NCBI GenBank assembly: GCA_949752735.1
Contig: OX457039.1
Span: forward strand, 29,600,786-29,664,785
Reading direction: 5' to 3'
DNA from: Lumbricus terrestris
Lineage: Eukaryota > Annelida > Clitellata > Crassiclitellata > Lumbricidae
DNA length: 64,000 nucleotides
The translations under genes and the position numbers were made by a program. Positions 1-10,800 of this stretch are shown in pieces; within the stretch, counting starts at the first letter, position 1, and each line of letters begins with the position of its first letter. Below the pieces are notes generated by a model. The model was not told the origin of the DNA. It ran no database searches and saw only the letters and a program-made list of their open reading frames with translations.

Positions 1-100
1 AGGCTTTGAAAATTGGGCACATGTAGGTGAGAAGTATAATACGTGGTGGGTATTGCTTTCATTTATGTTAGGCGAAGTGAAAGTTTGGTCCACGCTGCGC

Positions 101-202
101 GCTTATGTCGGCGCGCATTTGTCCCGAGCGCGCTTTTGTCGGCGCGCTTTTGTCGGCGCGCTTTTGTCGGCGCGCTTTTGTCCTGCGCGCTTTTGACGGG
201 AC
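101..202 (+). repeat. 14-bp GC-rich tandem array
   Basis: TCGGCGCGCTTTTG recurs about seven times at 14-bp spacing, with degenerate outer copies. On the other strand the unit reads AAAAGCGCGCCGAC, close in layout to the 14-bp units of Mutator-like element A. Confidence 0.85.
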
Positions 203-316
203 ACCCTGTTCTTGCATTCACACCCGGGGACAAGGGGCAAATACACCGGGGCCCGACCATATTAAAGGGACCAGGTTGGGTAATTTTAGGCATATATGCA
301 AATTTATTATGTATAG

Positions 317-318
<2 letters not shown>

Positions 319-361
<43 letters not shown>
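319..361 (+). repeat. TA microsatellite
   Basis: It is an uninterrupted TA run of about 21 repeats. Confidence 0.95.
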
Positions 362-363
<2 letters not shown>

Positions 364-1080
364 CTGACGCTTAATCAGTTCAAACTTCACACGAGCAACT
401 TATTAAGTTCATAATTGTACATTTTTTATTGTATCTAATCATCTACAAAGCGCCTCTATAGTAGGGTGAACCGTTCAGAGACGCTTCTAGTGCGCAAAAC
501 CGCGCTCGAAGAGGCTGGTTTTAAGATGAGAGAGTGAAGAAGAGAGACTGCCACAGAAAGTGTACAGATCGAACGCAAGGAGAAAGTTCATTTAAAAGAG
601 AAGGACCAATTGAGGCAAATGATCAAGACTGAGCCATTGCAGTTCTAGAAGGCGGAAGCAAGAGTCAAGTCTGTTGGATGAACGAAGTGGACGGTTGGAG
701 GAAGCTGAGTGAGGCCTTAGTATAACGTCGGTCAGATATTTGGGGTAAAACCCTGCTGAGCCTTGAAGATCAGAGTGAGGAATTTAGATTGTATGTGAGC
801 ACGGAGAGGAAGCCAATGGGTGGGGATAGAACAGCGAAAGATCCTGATCGATAGCTGAGACACCTTAAACGAAAATAAGAGGAACGTGTGCTTTTGGAAA
901 TGTGCTCAGTTAAGGTATTATCCTTCCCGTAATATAAGTGAGCTATCAAGTGCAACGTACACCCTGACCCCGCACACTTGACAAAAAGGAAAAGACTGCA
1001 AATTTTCGGAGAGCAGACCAAGATCTGCACGTTCAATGTTGATGATCGCAAGATTATCGTGTCTACTTTGCCTCATGACC

Positions 1081-1591
1081 AGTCTTGTCTTGTCTTGTCT
1101 TTAACCATCCTCGATTCGAGGGTTGGTCGCTTCATGGACATGCTTTCGCCACTTTTTCCTGTCCTCCGTCTCCTTCAGTATCCTCTCGAAAGGTAGTTCC
1201 ATCCACGCGATGATGTTAGCGATCCATCCCATCCTCGGTCTTCCCCTTGCCCTTGCTCCCGAAATTGTACCCTGTATTATTTCCTTTTCCAAGCAGCCCC
1301 CCTGTTTCCTCATCAAATGACCGAAGTAAATGAGTTTCTTTTTATCGAGCTCAATAAGGTCGTTTCTGTTCCCGTTTTCTCCAATACCCATTCGTTTGTT
1401 CTTTTCTCTGTCCATTGCACTCTCAAGATCTTTCTTAGGCATTTCATTTCAAAAGCATTTATTCTGTCTTCTTCTCTCTTTCTGATCGTCCAACTTTCAC
1501 ACCCATATGTCGCCACTGGCCATACCAAAGCCTTCATGAGTCTGATCTTGGTAATCATTTTGATATTATGACTTTTCCATAGCGTCTTCAA
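1081..1591 (-). mobile_element. LINE 3' fragment: reverse-transcriptase C-terminus, frameshifted
   Basis: Minus-strand peptides ATYGCESWTIRKREEDRINA, FEMKCLRKILRVQWTEKRTN and, in another frame, KKKLIYFGHLMRKQGG then GARARGRPRMGWIANIIAW are the conserved C-terminal part of an endonuclease/reverse-transcriptase LINE polyprotein. A frameshift lies at about 1345-1375. The 3' end is followed by a TGTCT-type simple repeat (1081-1101), typical of LINE tails. Confidence 0.78.
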
Positions 1592-1683
1592 TGACCAGTA
1601 GAAATTTCAATGTCATTCAGGCAGTGAATTCCGTGTTCCATTGCACCTGGCTTGAACGCTGTGAATTTCCCCAAATGCCACGA

Positions 1684-2110
1684 ATAGTCGCAATTTTCGG
1701 TCAAATTTCGGCTCTTGAATTTGCTGCGACTCTAGCCATTAGGCCTATTTACCGTGTTTTCAGAAGTTTTCGGGAATTTCTGCCATTTCTGTTGTGAGCT
1801 AATATCTAACTCGATTCGGGCAAGATTTTCAGGCAAATTTTGGCTCTTGAATTTGTTTCGATTCTCGCCATTATTTATAAAATGCTACCGTGAATTCAGA
1901 ATTTTTCGGGAATTTCTGCTATCAATGGTTGTGAGTTAATATCTAACTCGATTCGGGCAAGATTTTCGGGCAAATTTCGGCTCTTGAATTTGCTGCCATT
2001 CTCGCCATTAAGCTTATTTATAAAATGCCACCGTGAACTCAGAACTTTTTCGGGAATTTCTGCTAACGATGGTTGTTGTGAGCTAATATCTAACTGGATT
2101 CGGGCAAGAT
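1684..2110 (+). repeat. Tandem repeat of about 130-148 bp, three copies
   Basis: Copies start near TCGGCTCTTGAATTTGCTGC and end TGTGAGCTAATATCTAACTC, at about 1684-1809, 1810-1945 and 1946-2093, then a partial. TTTTCGGG words resemble the interior of the hAT MITEs. Confidence 0.85.
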
Positions 2111-2169
2111 GGAACTGGGAGATAATGTTGTGTACTAATGAACGTTGAACTTCAAGAAGTTTGGTTAAT

Positions 2170-2261
2170 ATTTTCCCGGGTCTACTTGCCCGAAAAAACA
2201 GACTTGCCCGAAATTTGGGGGGGCATTTGCCCCCCCTGGACCCCCGTCTCCTACGCCTATG
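2170..2261 (-). mobile_element. Truncated copy of the CATAGGCGTACG hAT family
   Basis: Read on the minus strand it starts CATAGGCGTAGGAGACGGGG and continues through GTCCAGGGGGGCAAATGCCC into TTTCGGGCAAG. This matches the first 90 bases of the 12275 element in order. The other end is missing. Confidence 0.65.
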
Positions 2262-2935
2262 ATCTGATGATAAAAGTACACATTAACATCTCTTGCATTA
2301 CGCTTCTCAGTCTCACGAATATCAACCGGAAGTAAAATTGAGGCTGCTGCTGCGGCTATAATTTTGGGCGCAAATAAGGCCAGTATTATAGAATAAACTG
2401 GTGACAAGTTTTCCATATGTAGGCCAAAATATTGTTTTAGAATCTAACTTTCCATTTTTCAACCAGTTTTGAAGGTGAACGTCCTTATTCGAAACTCAAG
2501 CTGTGCGTGCAGTTAATTACAGTTGAAGACGTTATAATTATGTGATTTTGTTCATGCAAAGAGCAACGAAGTTAACAAAATGTCGGCCGTTGCACAGTTT
2601 AATTTAATTTTAACGACAGATTTTGAAAAAAAAATTATTTTATTTTTGAAATTTTCATCTCAAATTCAACCATTAATTAAGCTTAATTTATTTCTTCGAA
2701 ATAATTAATTGTCTCATTTTCAGACTTGCTTAAACCCTGACGACGCTCGTAACCCCTATAGCAACATGCAGTGCCTGTAAGACATGTCCATGCATATAGT
2801 GGATAAAACGGCCTTAGCCATTGATGACGCCAGTAAAGTGATTTTTGTCTAGTAGGCTACTTGCTATGACTACCGTACTTTAATAGACCTTCACGCTTTT
2901 TATGATATTGACAAGACAGGCCCATGCATACTCAC
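2262..2935. other. Geneless AT-rich stretch between MITE fragment and patatin-like exon
   Basis: I looked here on the minus strand for the next exon of the patatin-like gene, which should carry GxSxG, and found none. A TCTTACAG acceptor-like site opens only a short frame. Confidence 0.5.
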
Positions 2936-3201
2936 TCTGATCGCTCCACAGTATGGCAGCAGTTTGTTGGATCCACCTTCGAAGACTAGATTCTCGAAAG
3001 GAAAATTGTTGTCCTGCAGATCAGGACGAACTGGAACCGCTGCACTGATTCCAATGACCTTCGCTTCCCTGTCTGGTTTTCCATTGTGAGCACTTTCCAG
3101 TTGTACAACCGTTGTCTGCATTGCCGAGTATAACAACTGTTGTCCCCCGTCTCTTGAAATCAAAACAGCCGACTGAACCTGCTTATCAACTGACACTACA
3201 G
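2936..3201 (-). CDS. Isolated exon resembling the start of a patatin-like phospholipase domain (partial, possibly dead)
   Basis: The minus strand is open from an acceptor (TTTCTCCAG ending at 3202) to a consensus donor GTGAGT at 2935. The translation ends FPFENLVFEGGSNKLLPYCG followed by AIR. In patatin-like phospholipases this block reads NLVFEGGGxKGxAYxGALR, where GGGxKG forms the oxyanion hole. Here two of the key positions differ (GGS, and KL for KG). No downstream exon with the catalytic GxSxG serine was found in 1-2935, which holds LINE and hAT debris. It is either a diverged or decayed gene copy, or one whose next exon lies outside the window. The exon borders are inferred. Confidence 0.45.
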
Positions 3202-4604
3202 CTGGAGAAACCGTTTGCTCTGTCTATAAGCCTACTGCGCTCGTCTAAACTATGCTCACTGCTCAGTAACTAAGTGGCTGAATTCTTACTTATCCCTAAA
3301 TATCAGTCAGAGCATATATACAAGCACTCGAGCAGTTGACGATGATAGCAGTGGCTTTCGCGTCGGGCTCAGAGCTTTGCCTAATATAATAATACGCTGC
3401 ATGTTATGTGCTCAGTCCAACTTGGACTTTTGCACCGTCACTGTATGACGCGCCCTTCTACCAGTTTAATGGGGTTTATACATGTGCTACATTGCGCCAC
3501 CGCCTCCGCCACCGCCGCCGGAAGGAGGCTGAAGAGATGGAGAAGTCGGAGGAGGACCTGGAGGAGGAGGAGTTGCTGACATCTGTAAATCACAGCTGCA
3601 ACTGACGACAGGCTTTAACAGCCGCAGCAGCAGAGCTTTTCGTGCCATCAGTGCATCATATACGCAAGATGCGAGATTGTTATTACACACACCCTCATCA
3701 TATTGATGCATCGCAAAGATGTTTAGGCTCATAGGCTCACACATAATCATTATTAATATATATATATTATATATATACATATATATATAACAGCAATGGC
3801 CTATTTTGCATGCGTTTACTTACGTGGACTATGTGGATGTATTGTACAGTTTATCAGTCTATTATGTAGCCTATATACGTTACGGAATCAAGTGTTAAAA
3901 CATTGGCTCAAAGCGATGTATTCATTGTATGGCTCATATTGGGAAAGCTATAGAATTCAGTAACTTTGCAGAAGTTTGCGCATGTGCATTACGAAAAAGT
4001 GTATGATATGAAAATTCATCCGTATATTTAAGACTCTTAGGCTTATTCATCGCCAGCTAGATAATTTGGAATTGGAAATACTTTGCTTGCGAAATGATGA
4101 ATTTGTCACTTAACTCAAAACTGATTCTGTTGTTTATGTCATCAGATCTTCATTAAATCTCATAAATTAATGCGATTCATGATTATTTACATACATTAGT
4201 TAGCCTATACTATACTGTCCTATATAACTTCGCAATTCTCAACTCAGTTGATTAGTTTAACTTTTAATACCTCAGGCACCTTCTATCATATCATATTGAG
4301 GTTTCTGCAGGTCCTTTGTCAGGTGACCAGTCCTCTTCTGGCAGGGTAAGGAAGTCGGTGGGTCTAATAGTAGGCCTAGGCCGCTTTTGTCCTCAGGTGT
4401 CATTCGCGCATCTGCCTCCTGCGTTTGCGAGCCGTTATCGGGGTTCCTGGCGAGCCTGACCACCTCGCGCAACGCACAAGATGGTTCTTCGGCCATGGCT
4501 TTCACCATTGATGGCATAGCCTCACCAGGCAATTCCTTACTTGGCCGTTCATCCCCCCACCACGATTAGGTGCAGGTAGGTCTTTGGGGCAGACCAAGAT
4601 AAGA

Positions 4605-4606
<2 letters not shown>
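3202..4606. other. Geneless stretch
   Basis: It holds a proline/glycine-rich minus-strand ORF after TGATTTACAG (MSATPPPPGPPPTSPSLQPP, about 3487-3582) that ends at a stop without a donor, and a short TA repeat at 3755-3790. An 86-codon minus ORF (4272-4532) is not recognised. Confidence 0.4.
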
Positions 4607-4635
<29 letters not shown>

Positions 4636-4812
4636 AAGAAGAAGAAGAAGAAGAAGAAGAAGAAAAAGAAGAAGAAGAAAAAGAAGAAGAAGAGGAGGAG
4701 GAGGAGGAAGAGGCGGAAGAGGAGGAAAGGGAGGAAGAGGATGAAGAAGAAGATGAAGAAGAAGAAGATGATGATGATGAAGAAGAAAGAAGAAGAAAAA
4801 GAAGAAGAAGAA
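4607..4812 (+). repeat. GAA microsatellite, interrupted
   Basis: GAA units with GAG, GAT and AAA interruptions. The polypurine strand makes poly-Ser/Phe/Lys ORFs in all frames. Confidence 0.95.
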
Positions 4813-5614
4813 GTGTGTTGTCCTCGGCCCCCCCTACCTGAATCCCTCCACCACATAGGCCTACAAGCATGCAGATTTAACTATAGGCTATTAGGTCTAT
4901 TTGTTGAACGGCGGAACTTCCAGCCATAAAATATAATGTCCATTATATATTAAGAATTGATGTATAGGAATTATAATTGCAGCAATTATTTGCTGCCGAT
5001 GCATGCATCGATCTACAACCCGAACCAATGCCATTTCTAACGACATAACCATTATATTATTATATAGCCTATATAATATATTATACGTAAAAGTCCACCA
5101 CTGCATAGTAGGCTAGATGACACTTATAATGACTTATTCTCATAGCCATTGTAATCCTATCATTTATGCCCATCCGTCTATTGCAATGATCTCTGTGGAT
5201 ATTTGCAGCCTGGCTGCTTCTATAGTTGAGCGCACATGCAGGCCTTCGGGCATGCAGAAACAGCACCCTATATACATCTCCAGTCTAAGTCGCCTAACAC
5301 AGAGACAGCGCATGAAACGCAGCATAGCCTAGGCCTATATATCCTATAGATAGGCTATAAAACGGTCTAACCTGGGACCATTGCTGATGAAAGCCCCAGG
5401 TAGAAACAATTAGCTAACTGGGCCAACAAGCAAATGATAATGAGCCATAACCATAATGATCCATAGGCCTTAATAATTATTAGCCTATGCAAATTGACAT
5501 CATGGGTTCTCGGTTATAATCATGGATCGTCTGATTACATACTGGCCACTGGCCAGAGAATAGAGAGTGACTTTGCCCAAGAGGAGCCCATACAGCTACG
5601 TCATACCGAATTAG

Positions 5615-6428
5615 AAGGGATGCCACTAATAGCTTTTTCCACCTAGATCTAGAAAACGGTCTTGTCCATGGTCTTGTCTAGGTTTCTAGGTTTTTAATCA
5701 GAATCTAGCCTTTTTCTCACGGCGGTTTTCTCGACTTTATAAACATAAAAATTGATTTTTTACGGTGAAAATGCACAAAAGACGTGAAAAAAGAAGAATT
5801 TGTTAAAATTTTGACCAAAAATTGTAAATTTTGGAGTGGACTAAAAACAAATTAAGGCTCATCAGAAACTTTATGGGATAGAAAAGAGATAAAATTTTCA
5901 TAATCGGATATGACTAAAATAGGTTGTCAGAATTCAACCCGGAAAAAGGAAATATGCATGTATTTTTTAGAGAAATTGTTAATCTAGTCTTTTCTAGCCT
6001 TTTTTGCCTCAATCTGACCAGCGTTGCCACTCCTTGGGGGTTTTTTTTTTTACAAGATCTTGAGTTTCTCGATCCGAACTTGGAGTTTTTCGGGATGAAC
6101 TTGGGTTTTTTGTTCGGGTTTTTTTGACGAAATAAGCGGAAAATTTTTCGAGAATTTTTGGACATTTTCGAGAAATTTTTGACATTTTAGGGAAATTTTT
6201 GACATTTTCGAACGAAACCAAAAAAGGTCATCAGAAATTTATGACGAAAAATTGTGAACATTTTTAAAGATTTGAGACGGGAAATTCAGAAAATTCTTGG
6301 CATTTTTGACAAATTTGCTGAACTTGGGTTTTTCTGTTTTTTTCGGCCTTTCAACTTGGGTTTCCTTATTTTTTTAGAGTGGCAACGCTGAATCTGACCT
6401 TTTTTCAAAATTCAGAGTGGCATCCCTG
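5615..6428. mobile_element. Possible older hAT-like element hosting the 6019-6390 insertion
   Basis: AAGGGATGCCACT at 5615 and GAGTGGCATCCCTG ending at 6428 are inverted copies differing at the outermost base. They bracket the 6019-6390 element. No matching 8-bp duplication was found outside them, so the outer element is only a suggestion. Confidence 0.4.
6019..6390. mobile_element. hAT-type non-autonomous element with 8-bp target duplication
   Basis: Perfect 14-bp inverted ends CAGCGTTGCCACTC are flanked by a perfect 8-bp duplication AATCTGAC (6011-6018, 6391-6398). The interior is T-rich with repeated TTTTTCGAGAATTTTTG-like words and no ORF. The CAG start and the 8-bp duplication are diagnostic of hAT transposons. 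Confidence 0.88.
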
Positions 6429-7703
6429 ACCACCTGATGATGCTTTGTCCATGTGACTTGCGGCCTCATTTGCCGCCCTCACCTGTTATTGTGTGCTGTG
6501 ACTGCTGTCGTGTGAACAAAGTCCTTCAATGGCTACCGGAGTTTGCAAACGGTTGCAGCTGGGGTTGATTAACTGGGCCAGCGACTTCTTCCTTCGGTTT
6601 TCGGTCGCAGTCGTGATTGCCATTAAGTCCTAAATGATCAGACGGCAAGTCTAAATCATTTGAAAGACTTTTCGGTGTTATGCTTTGGTAGTCGCTTGTT
6701 TACTTTTCATTCCAGGGTTTTAAAGTCATATAGCGCTGTTTTACTCGATTCATTTGCACTTGAAGAGATTCGTAAACTAAACCTAAAGCACCATCTCCCG
6801 CGAGGAACGTAGGGGAATCGCTTATCATTTCCCTCACTAGGTTTGGGCATTGACTTTTAGATGGACGAATCCGAAAGTCTTAGTGTAGGAGTCAGGTCAT
6901 CGTTGGATTTGCGCTTACTTCACTGTTTACGTGAGTTTAAACATAGTGTAGTCTGATGATAGATAATACATGTTCTAACAACTTGCCTATGTATGCTAAA
7001 GTATAAAAGAAGAACCCATGACCGCGTGAACAGTGACCATACAATCATGCATAATAATAATAGTATCAATTGTTACGTACTCACAAAAATCGTATTTCAT
7101 ACCCCGTGGGCTGCTGTGGACTCCATACCTATGTACAAATAACATTGTCACCTTTTGCATAAGTTAATTAGGTAAAGTCATCTATAAGACATTTGTTTTG
7201 CCATAGGCTACTATTTATTTGTGGTGAATATCATATTTGCTAGCTAAAATATGTTAACTGTTGTAATTGTGCTGCTTAGATCTGTAAGAATTAAATTGTA
7301 ATGCAATCAAATGCCATCGGACTATAGGATAATAATTATAGAGTTATAAATAGGCTAATAAGGACATCACAAATAGAGATTTATATTACATATGTATTAT
7401 GTACACAGTTCGAGGCCTCTCTCCCACCACACACACACCATACGCATAATCGCTTCTAAAGATCCGATCACCCCCCTACCCGCCATGCTCCCTCATTGAG
7501 TATGCAATAAATGGACAGCTTCGTACAGATTGACAACCATGTAGCACTGTTCAGATTTTGAGATGCAATTTAAAGAATTTTGGTCAGTTCTTCTTTGCTT
7601 TTACTTTGGTCTTACTGGCCAGCTTAGATTTTTTGGCATTTGTACATTCTATGTTTTGTTGATAAAGCTTTTTGGGATTATTGCCCTTTTGTTTTCTTGA
7701 CAG
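6429..7703. promoter_or_regulatory. Upstream region of the STELLO-like gene
   Basis: No ORF is seen. It probably holds the promoter and a 5'UTR exon; a GTGAGT donor at 6931 and the acceptor ending at 7703 are the candidate intron ends. No TATA box could be chosen among the AT-rich words. Confidence 0.35.
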
Positions 7704-7752
7704 ACGAGTTGATGGAAGTTCTTCATCCACCACAAGAACGACAACGGAAAGA

Positions 7753-7890
7753 ATGAAGATGTTGCGATTAAGGACTGTTCGTTTCTTCGGTCTTGGTTTT
7801 TCCTCTCGTCGACGAAAGTTATCCTACATCTTAGGGACTTTGGTCCTTTTTTGTCTCATATATTACTTCTACCTTGGAAATTCAGACAAG
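7753..7890 (+). CDS. STELLO-like gene, coding exon 1 (signal anchor)
   Basis: This exon encodes 46 residues: a basic cytosolic tail, then the membrane anchor LSYILGTLVLFCLIYYFYLG. It ends in AAG before a GT donor at 7891 (phase 0). The same frame is open upstream to a pyrimidine-rich acceptor (CTTGACAG ending at 7703), so the transcript probably includes 7704-7752 as 5'UTR joined to an upstream exon. A GTGAGT donor at 6931 is a candidate end for that exon. Confidence 0.8.
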
Positions 7891-10800
7891 GTTTGCAAGT
7901 TTTTTTTAAAATTTGGCATTCTCTTAACATGGATATTGTCAAAGTGTAGAAAAAGAAGTGCCTGAACGCCCCTTACCTTTTCATACTGTGCTGGTAAAAT
8001 AAGTGGCAGGATTGCGTTCAGATTTTAAAATAAGTGCGTGGACACTGTCCATTGCTGTTCTGTCCGGTCACACTTTAAGCACTGGCTATAGTTCTACAGC
8101 TCTAGCTGCTCTACATGCCCTGATTTGATGCAAGATTCGGGATTCTCCAGTTTTGCTATCGTTTGTCTTATCTTGTAAGACAGTTCATACATAAATGTTT
8201 CACACTGATTTATGTCTGTTGTAGTTAAAAATTGCATCATATTCTTTGAAAACTGCTTTTAAAATTTTATTATGATATAGAACTTGAATTTTTGTGGTTA
8301 AGTATTTAGGAAACATAAATTTTAAAGGTTGATGTGTATAGTAGAACATTGCACTTTTTCTTCTAAGTTGCTGGCAAATCATTACTGTTGAAAGAAATTT
8401 TCTAGCAGATATAAGAACAAGTTTTCAAATTGAGTTTAATATGAAACATAAAATAAGTTGCTTATTAGCTTTGATTGATATAGTTTTCTTTATGTTAGGA
8501 CCTTGATGAAATAGAAGCCTTAGAGGTTGTCAACTCGGAGAAATGGATAGTGATGACTACGATACATTCACCAACACGTACTGTCAGCACATTAAGTCAG
8601 CTGGCTGGTTGGCAAGTTTTGGTTGTTGGTGATCGTAAAACTCCAAAGTCATGGAGGTAAGTAAAGCACTAAAGCCTGGCTTATTTTGCTATATTCGTAT
8701 TAGGAATTTATGGCTTTCTTGTTCACTGATGCCGATTGTGTACTTCAATGAGGCACAGACAACGTCAGATTCGATGTGTGAAATGCCTCATGTATGCGTA
8801 CCTTATAAACTGAATTTCTTCAGAAAATGAGTAAAGTGGCATCAGTACACATGGTCAAATGACCACATTGAAATGATGGTTGAACTTCAACAAACTAAAG
8901 TAAACACTTTCTGATTCAGCAGGTGCAAAGCAATTACAGGCAAAGATATATATTGCATTCTTTGAAATTGAGTCTGTGAAGTTTCATGCTGGAATCTGAA
9001 CTTCACCTATCACTTTACTTTCTGAACCAGCTGATCATATTTGGTCTTCAATTCATCAATTATAATTTTGCTGATAAAAGATTAATTTTGTTGGCTGTGT
9101 AGTGTGTAGTGCGAAATGTGCCTAAAAGTGCTGTTCTCTGCATACATTTTCCCCTCACTGCAAAGTTCTTTCAAATCCAAAAAACCTGCTAAGAATGCTG
9201 GTTCTATTTTTAGGCATGTTGTCATCCTGTTATAATTATACTGTAACACATTCAGCTGTTGTTTCTCTTCATTGACATTGCCAAAGCACGTGACCCAGAG
9301 GGAGGTTCCGTGCTTAATATGTAAGTGAAGTGGATTTGTTACTATGAAAATTTACGTCTGAAAGAACCCCAGTGATGCCAGTTGTGAATTTTAGTACAAT
9401 TATTAGGTTAGGTTGGTGCTGAGATGATCTATGAATATTCAAATTCATGCTTTTTGGTTTATATTGTAGTATACCAAATGTAATATTTCTTGATGTGAGT
9501 CATCAGAAGTCGCTTGGCTACAGTGTTCACGAGTATTTGCCTTACAACAGCTACACAAGAAAGACTATTGGCTATCTTTATGCCATTAAAGTGAGTTGCA
9601 ATTTAATGACAGCTCTACATGCTTATAGTGTCTTGCGATAGAGAAATAAGGGTTAGATATCAATCCAAAATCATCTAAAGTTGTCTAATAACCAACATCC
9701 ACAATCACTTAACATTGATATTGGTGTGTGCTTGGTGACTTTATCCTTATGTGCAGATTATATAACAACCATGGCAGTTTTTAAAAGCATCTGCTACAAT
9801 TTCAATTTTTAATTGAACAACTGATTATTGCTGCCAGAATACACAGATAGTCTTCATTACAGATTTTGGTATGTGGGTTAATTCATGCGACCAACAATGC
9901 CTCTGACGTGCATGGAAGTCACTGGCCAACAGATGAGATCTGTTCATACTGGGTTCCAAGCATCAATTGCTGTGATTGACTGCCTGTGGAGTTCTTCGTG
10001 TCCGTTGCTTCTGTACATCAAATGCTCAGCACTCTTGTGTGATGGTCTCTCTCCCTGGAATAGTATTTCTACAAACATACTCTATGATCTGCCTTACTTG
10101 GCTGAAGTGTCACATATATAGTCATGGCCAACAATTTAGATATCTTGCATAGCAATGTCCACATTGCCTTTTAAAGGTTCTTAAACACTCTATAAAGAAT
10201 TAGGTACAAATACACTTTTATGTTAAAGGTGCGTCAGGGGCATAAAGCCAATGATGCCTTCGGGCAGAGAACTTGTCATCATAATCATTATCATCATCAT
10301 TAAAGTTGAATAAACCTGTTTTTACTAATCATGTTTCAATCACTTTAATTAAAACGATGCTATTATTTTCAGCATGGGGCGAAATACATCTACGATGTGG
10401 ACGACGACAATTTCCCTGAGAATGGACTCGGCGGTTTTCAGATGTCGGTCGACACAACGAGTCACTTGGTACTCGTAACGAATAACCTGACGTCAAATCC
10501 ATACGTCCACTTTGGTCAGTCCAGTCTCTGGCCAAGGGGATATCCACTTGAGCGAATTGGACTTGCCCCTGACCGAACGTACGACTTGTGTGAGACTAAT
10601 GCACCTGCTATTCAACAGGGAGTGGTCAACGGGGATCCAGACTTGGATGCAATTGCCCGTCTGACAAGGAAACATCCTTCAAGTAAACTTGTTTTGCAGT
10701 TTGACCAAACGGCGCCTCCCTATCTCTTGCCGCCTGGGACTTTTGCCCCGTTTAACTCGCAAAACACCTTTTTTCGACAGAGTGCATTCTGGGCCATGGT

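Noticed and set aside
3487..3780. Pro/Gly-rich minus-strand ORF as a first coding exon
   Set aside because: The ATG follows a fair acceptor, but the frame reaches a stop after 32 codons without a consensus donor; low-complexity composition.
4502..4929. Poly-Ser, poly-Phe and poly-Lys ORFs
   Set aside because: Produced by the GAA microsatellite.
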